From Styela clava (lineage: Eukaryota > Chordata > Ascidiacea > Stolidobranchia > Styelidae): a DNA stretch of 64,000 nt. The notes below the pieces were generated by a model. It was not told the origin of the DNA, ran no database searches, and worked only from the letters and a program-made list of their open reading frames with translations. The stretch's first letter is position 1, and each line of letters starts with the position of its first letter. The stretch is from positions 7,132,501-7,196,500 of the forward strand of contig NC_135263.1 in assembly GCF_964204865.1 (NCBI RefSeq), in the 5' to 3' direction. The position numbers and the translations under genes are program-made. Shown piece after piece: positions 62,114-64,000 of this stretch.

Positions 62114-64000
62114 TTTCGAACCTCAAAAAGTTCGAAAACTCGTCAGATGTCACCACCATTTTTTTGTTGGAATATATTTTTATGTTAGTCCTCTATCTAA
62201 TGGTAAATTCAAATCATTGCCCCCAAGACCGGAAAGATTCGAAATAATTCGATTTTTTGTGGAAAAGTTCAATTTTTGCATACTTGAACATTTTCGAACC
62301 TCAAAAAGTTCGAAAACTCGTCAGATGTCACCACAATTTTTTTGTTGGGATATGTTCCTATATTAGTCTTCTATCCAATGGTATATTCAAATCTTTGCCC
62401 CCAAGACCGGAAAGATTCGAAATATTTCGATTTTTTGTGGAAAAGTTCAATTTTCGCATACTTGAACAATTTCGAACATCAAAAAGTTCGGAAACTCTTC
62501 GGATGTCACCACAATTTTTTTGTTGGAATATGTTCCTATATTAGTCTTCTATTCAATGGTATATTCAAATCTTTGCCCCCAAGACCGGAAAGATTCGGAA
62601 TAATTCGATATTTCATGAAAAAGTTCAATTTTTGTGTAATTGAACATTTTCGAACCTCAAAAAGTTCGAAAACTCGTCAGATGTCACCACAATTTTTTTG
62701 TTGGAATATGTTTCTATATTAGTCTTCTATCCAATGGTATATTCAAATTTTTGCCCCCAAGACCGGAAAGATTCGGAATAATTCGATTTTTCATGAAAAA
62801 GTTCAATTTTTGTGTAATTGAACATTTTCGAACCTCAAAAAGTTCGAAAACTCGTCAGATGTCACGACCATTTTTTTGTTGGAATATATTTTTATGTTAG
62901 TCCTCTATCTAATGGTAAATTCAAATCATTGCCCCCAAGACCGGAAAGATTCGAAATAATTCGATTTTTTGTGGAAAAGTTCAATTTTCGCATACTTGAA
63001 CATTTTCGAACCTCAAAAAGTTCGAAAACTCGTCGGATGTCACCACAATTTTTTTGTTGGAATATGTTCCTATATTAGTCTTCTATTCAATGGTATATTC
63101 AAATCTTTGCCCCCAAGACCGGAAAGATTCGGAATAATTCGATTTTTCATGAAAAAGTTCAATTTTTGTGTAATTGAACATTTTCGAACCTCAAAAAGTT
63201 CAAAAACTCGTCAGATGTCACCACAATTTTTTTGTTGGAATATATTTTTATGTTAGTCCTCTATCTAATGGTAAATTCAAATCATTGCCCCAAAGACCGG
63301 AAAGATTCGAAATAATTCGATTTTTTATGAAAAAGTTCAATTTTCGCATACTTGAACAATTTCGAACATCAAAAAGTTCGGAAACTCTTCGGATGTCACC
63401 ACAATTTTTTTGTTGGAATATGTTCCTATATTAGTCTTCTATTCAATGGTATATTCAAATTTTTGCCCCCAAGACCGGAAATATTCGGAATAATTCGATA
63501 TTTCATGAAAAAGTTCAATTTTTGTGTAATTGAACATTTTCGAACCTCAAAAAGTTCGAAAACTCTTCAGATGTCACCACAATTTTTTTTTTGGAATTTG
63601 TTCCTATATTAGTCTTCTATCCAATGGTATATTCAAATCTTTGCCCCCAAGACCGGAAAGATTCGAAATAATTCGATTTTTTGTGGAAAAGTTCAATTTT
63701 CGCATACTTGAACATTTTCGAACATCAAAAAGTTCGGAAACTCTTTGGATGTTACCACAATTTTTTTGTTGGAATATGTTCCTATATTAGACTTCTATTC
63801 AAGAGTATATTCAAATCTTTCCCCCCAGGACCGGAAAGATTCGGAATAATTCGATATTTCATGAAAAAGTTCAATTTTTGTGTAATTGAACATTTTCGAA
63901 CCTCAGAAAGTTCGAAAACTCGTCAGATGTCACCACAATTTTTTTGTTGGAATATGTTCCTATATTAGTCTTCTATCCAATGGTATATTTAAATCTTTGC
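62106..64000 (+). repeat. Tandem array of ~178-bp units, right arm of the inverted repeat
   Basis: At least ten copies of the same unit as the left arm but in reverse-complement orientation, running to the window edge. The inner boundary is sharp at about 62105. Units fall into mixed subtypes, for example one with TCTAATGGTAAATTC and AAATCATTGCC at about 62200, 62920 and 63275, and another with GAACATCAAAAAGTTCGG at about 62473, 63363 and 63721. The first subtype also occurs in the left arm. Confidence 0.93.

Noticed and set aside
1..64000. CRISPR arrays, operons, bacterial-type promoters
   Set aside because: The DNA is plainly eukaryotic. The only regular array has 178-bp contiguous units without spacers.

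Overview
This window is animal (metazoan) genomic DNA. It is AT-rich, and its genes carry many short GT-AG introns with long stretches of transposon debris between them. A cytosolic-type creatine kinase, a KIF28-like kinesin-3, a secreted lipocalin and UBF-like HMG boxes together fit an invertebrate deuterostome. A tunicate is my best guess, but this is inference and no species is claimed.

Layout. Positions 1-11.1 kb hold the 5' 21 coding exons of a KIF28-like kinesin on the minus strand; the gene runs off the left edge. Positions 11.1-16.7 kb are intergenic. A complete six-exon creatine kinase (16.7-18.5 kb) and an essentially single-exon short-chain dehydrogenase (21.0-21.7 kb) follow, both on the minus strand. 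A complete six-exon secreted lipocalin lies at 24.3-26.1 kb on the minus strand. I assembled the kinesin, creatine kinase and lipocalin by hand from splice sites; all exon phases close. They show no sign of acting as one pathway and are simply neighbours.

From about 26.7 kb rightward the window is mostly mobile DNA. It holds five short hAT-type non-autonomous elements with TIRs and 8-bp target-site duplications (two perfect, two 7/8, one 6/8), plus one larger hAT-like element, a BEL/Pao pol remnant, two broken R2-like retrotransposon fragments (one interrupted by nested hAT elements), another broken non-LTR reverse transcriptase and a tRNA-derived SINE. Positions 38-40.5 kb hold locally duplicated exons of a UBF-like HMG-box protein. 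Three small candidate coding exons or exon pairs (40.9, 45.7-46.4 and 48.2 kb) could not be assigned.

The most unusual structure is at the right end (56.3-64.0 kb, continuing past the window). A minus-oriented array of about 26 copies of a ~178-bp repeat and a plus-oriented array of at least 10 copies of the same repeat face each other. They flank a ~1 kb spacer that encodes a Ulp1/C48-like cysteine protease domain whose ATG lies within the first repeat of the right arm. This resembles a giant foldback-type element with satellite-like inverted arms and a protease gene in its loop.
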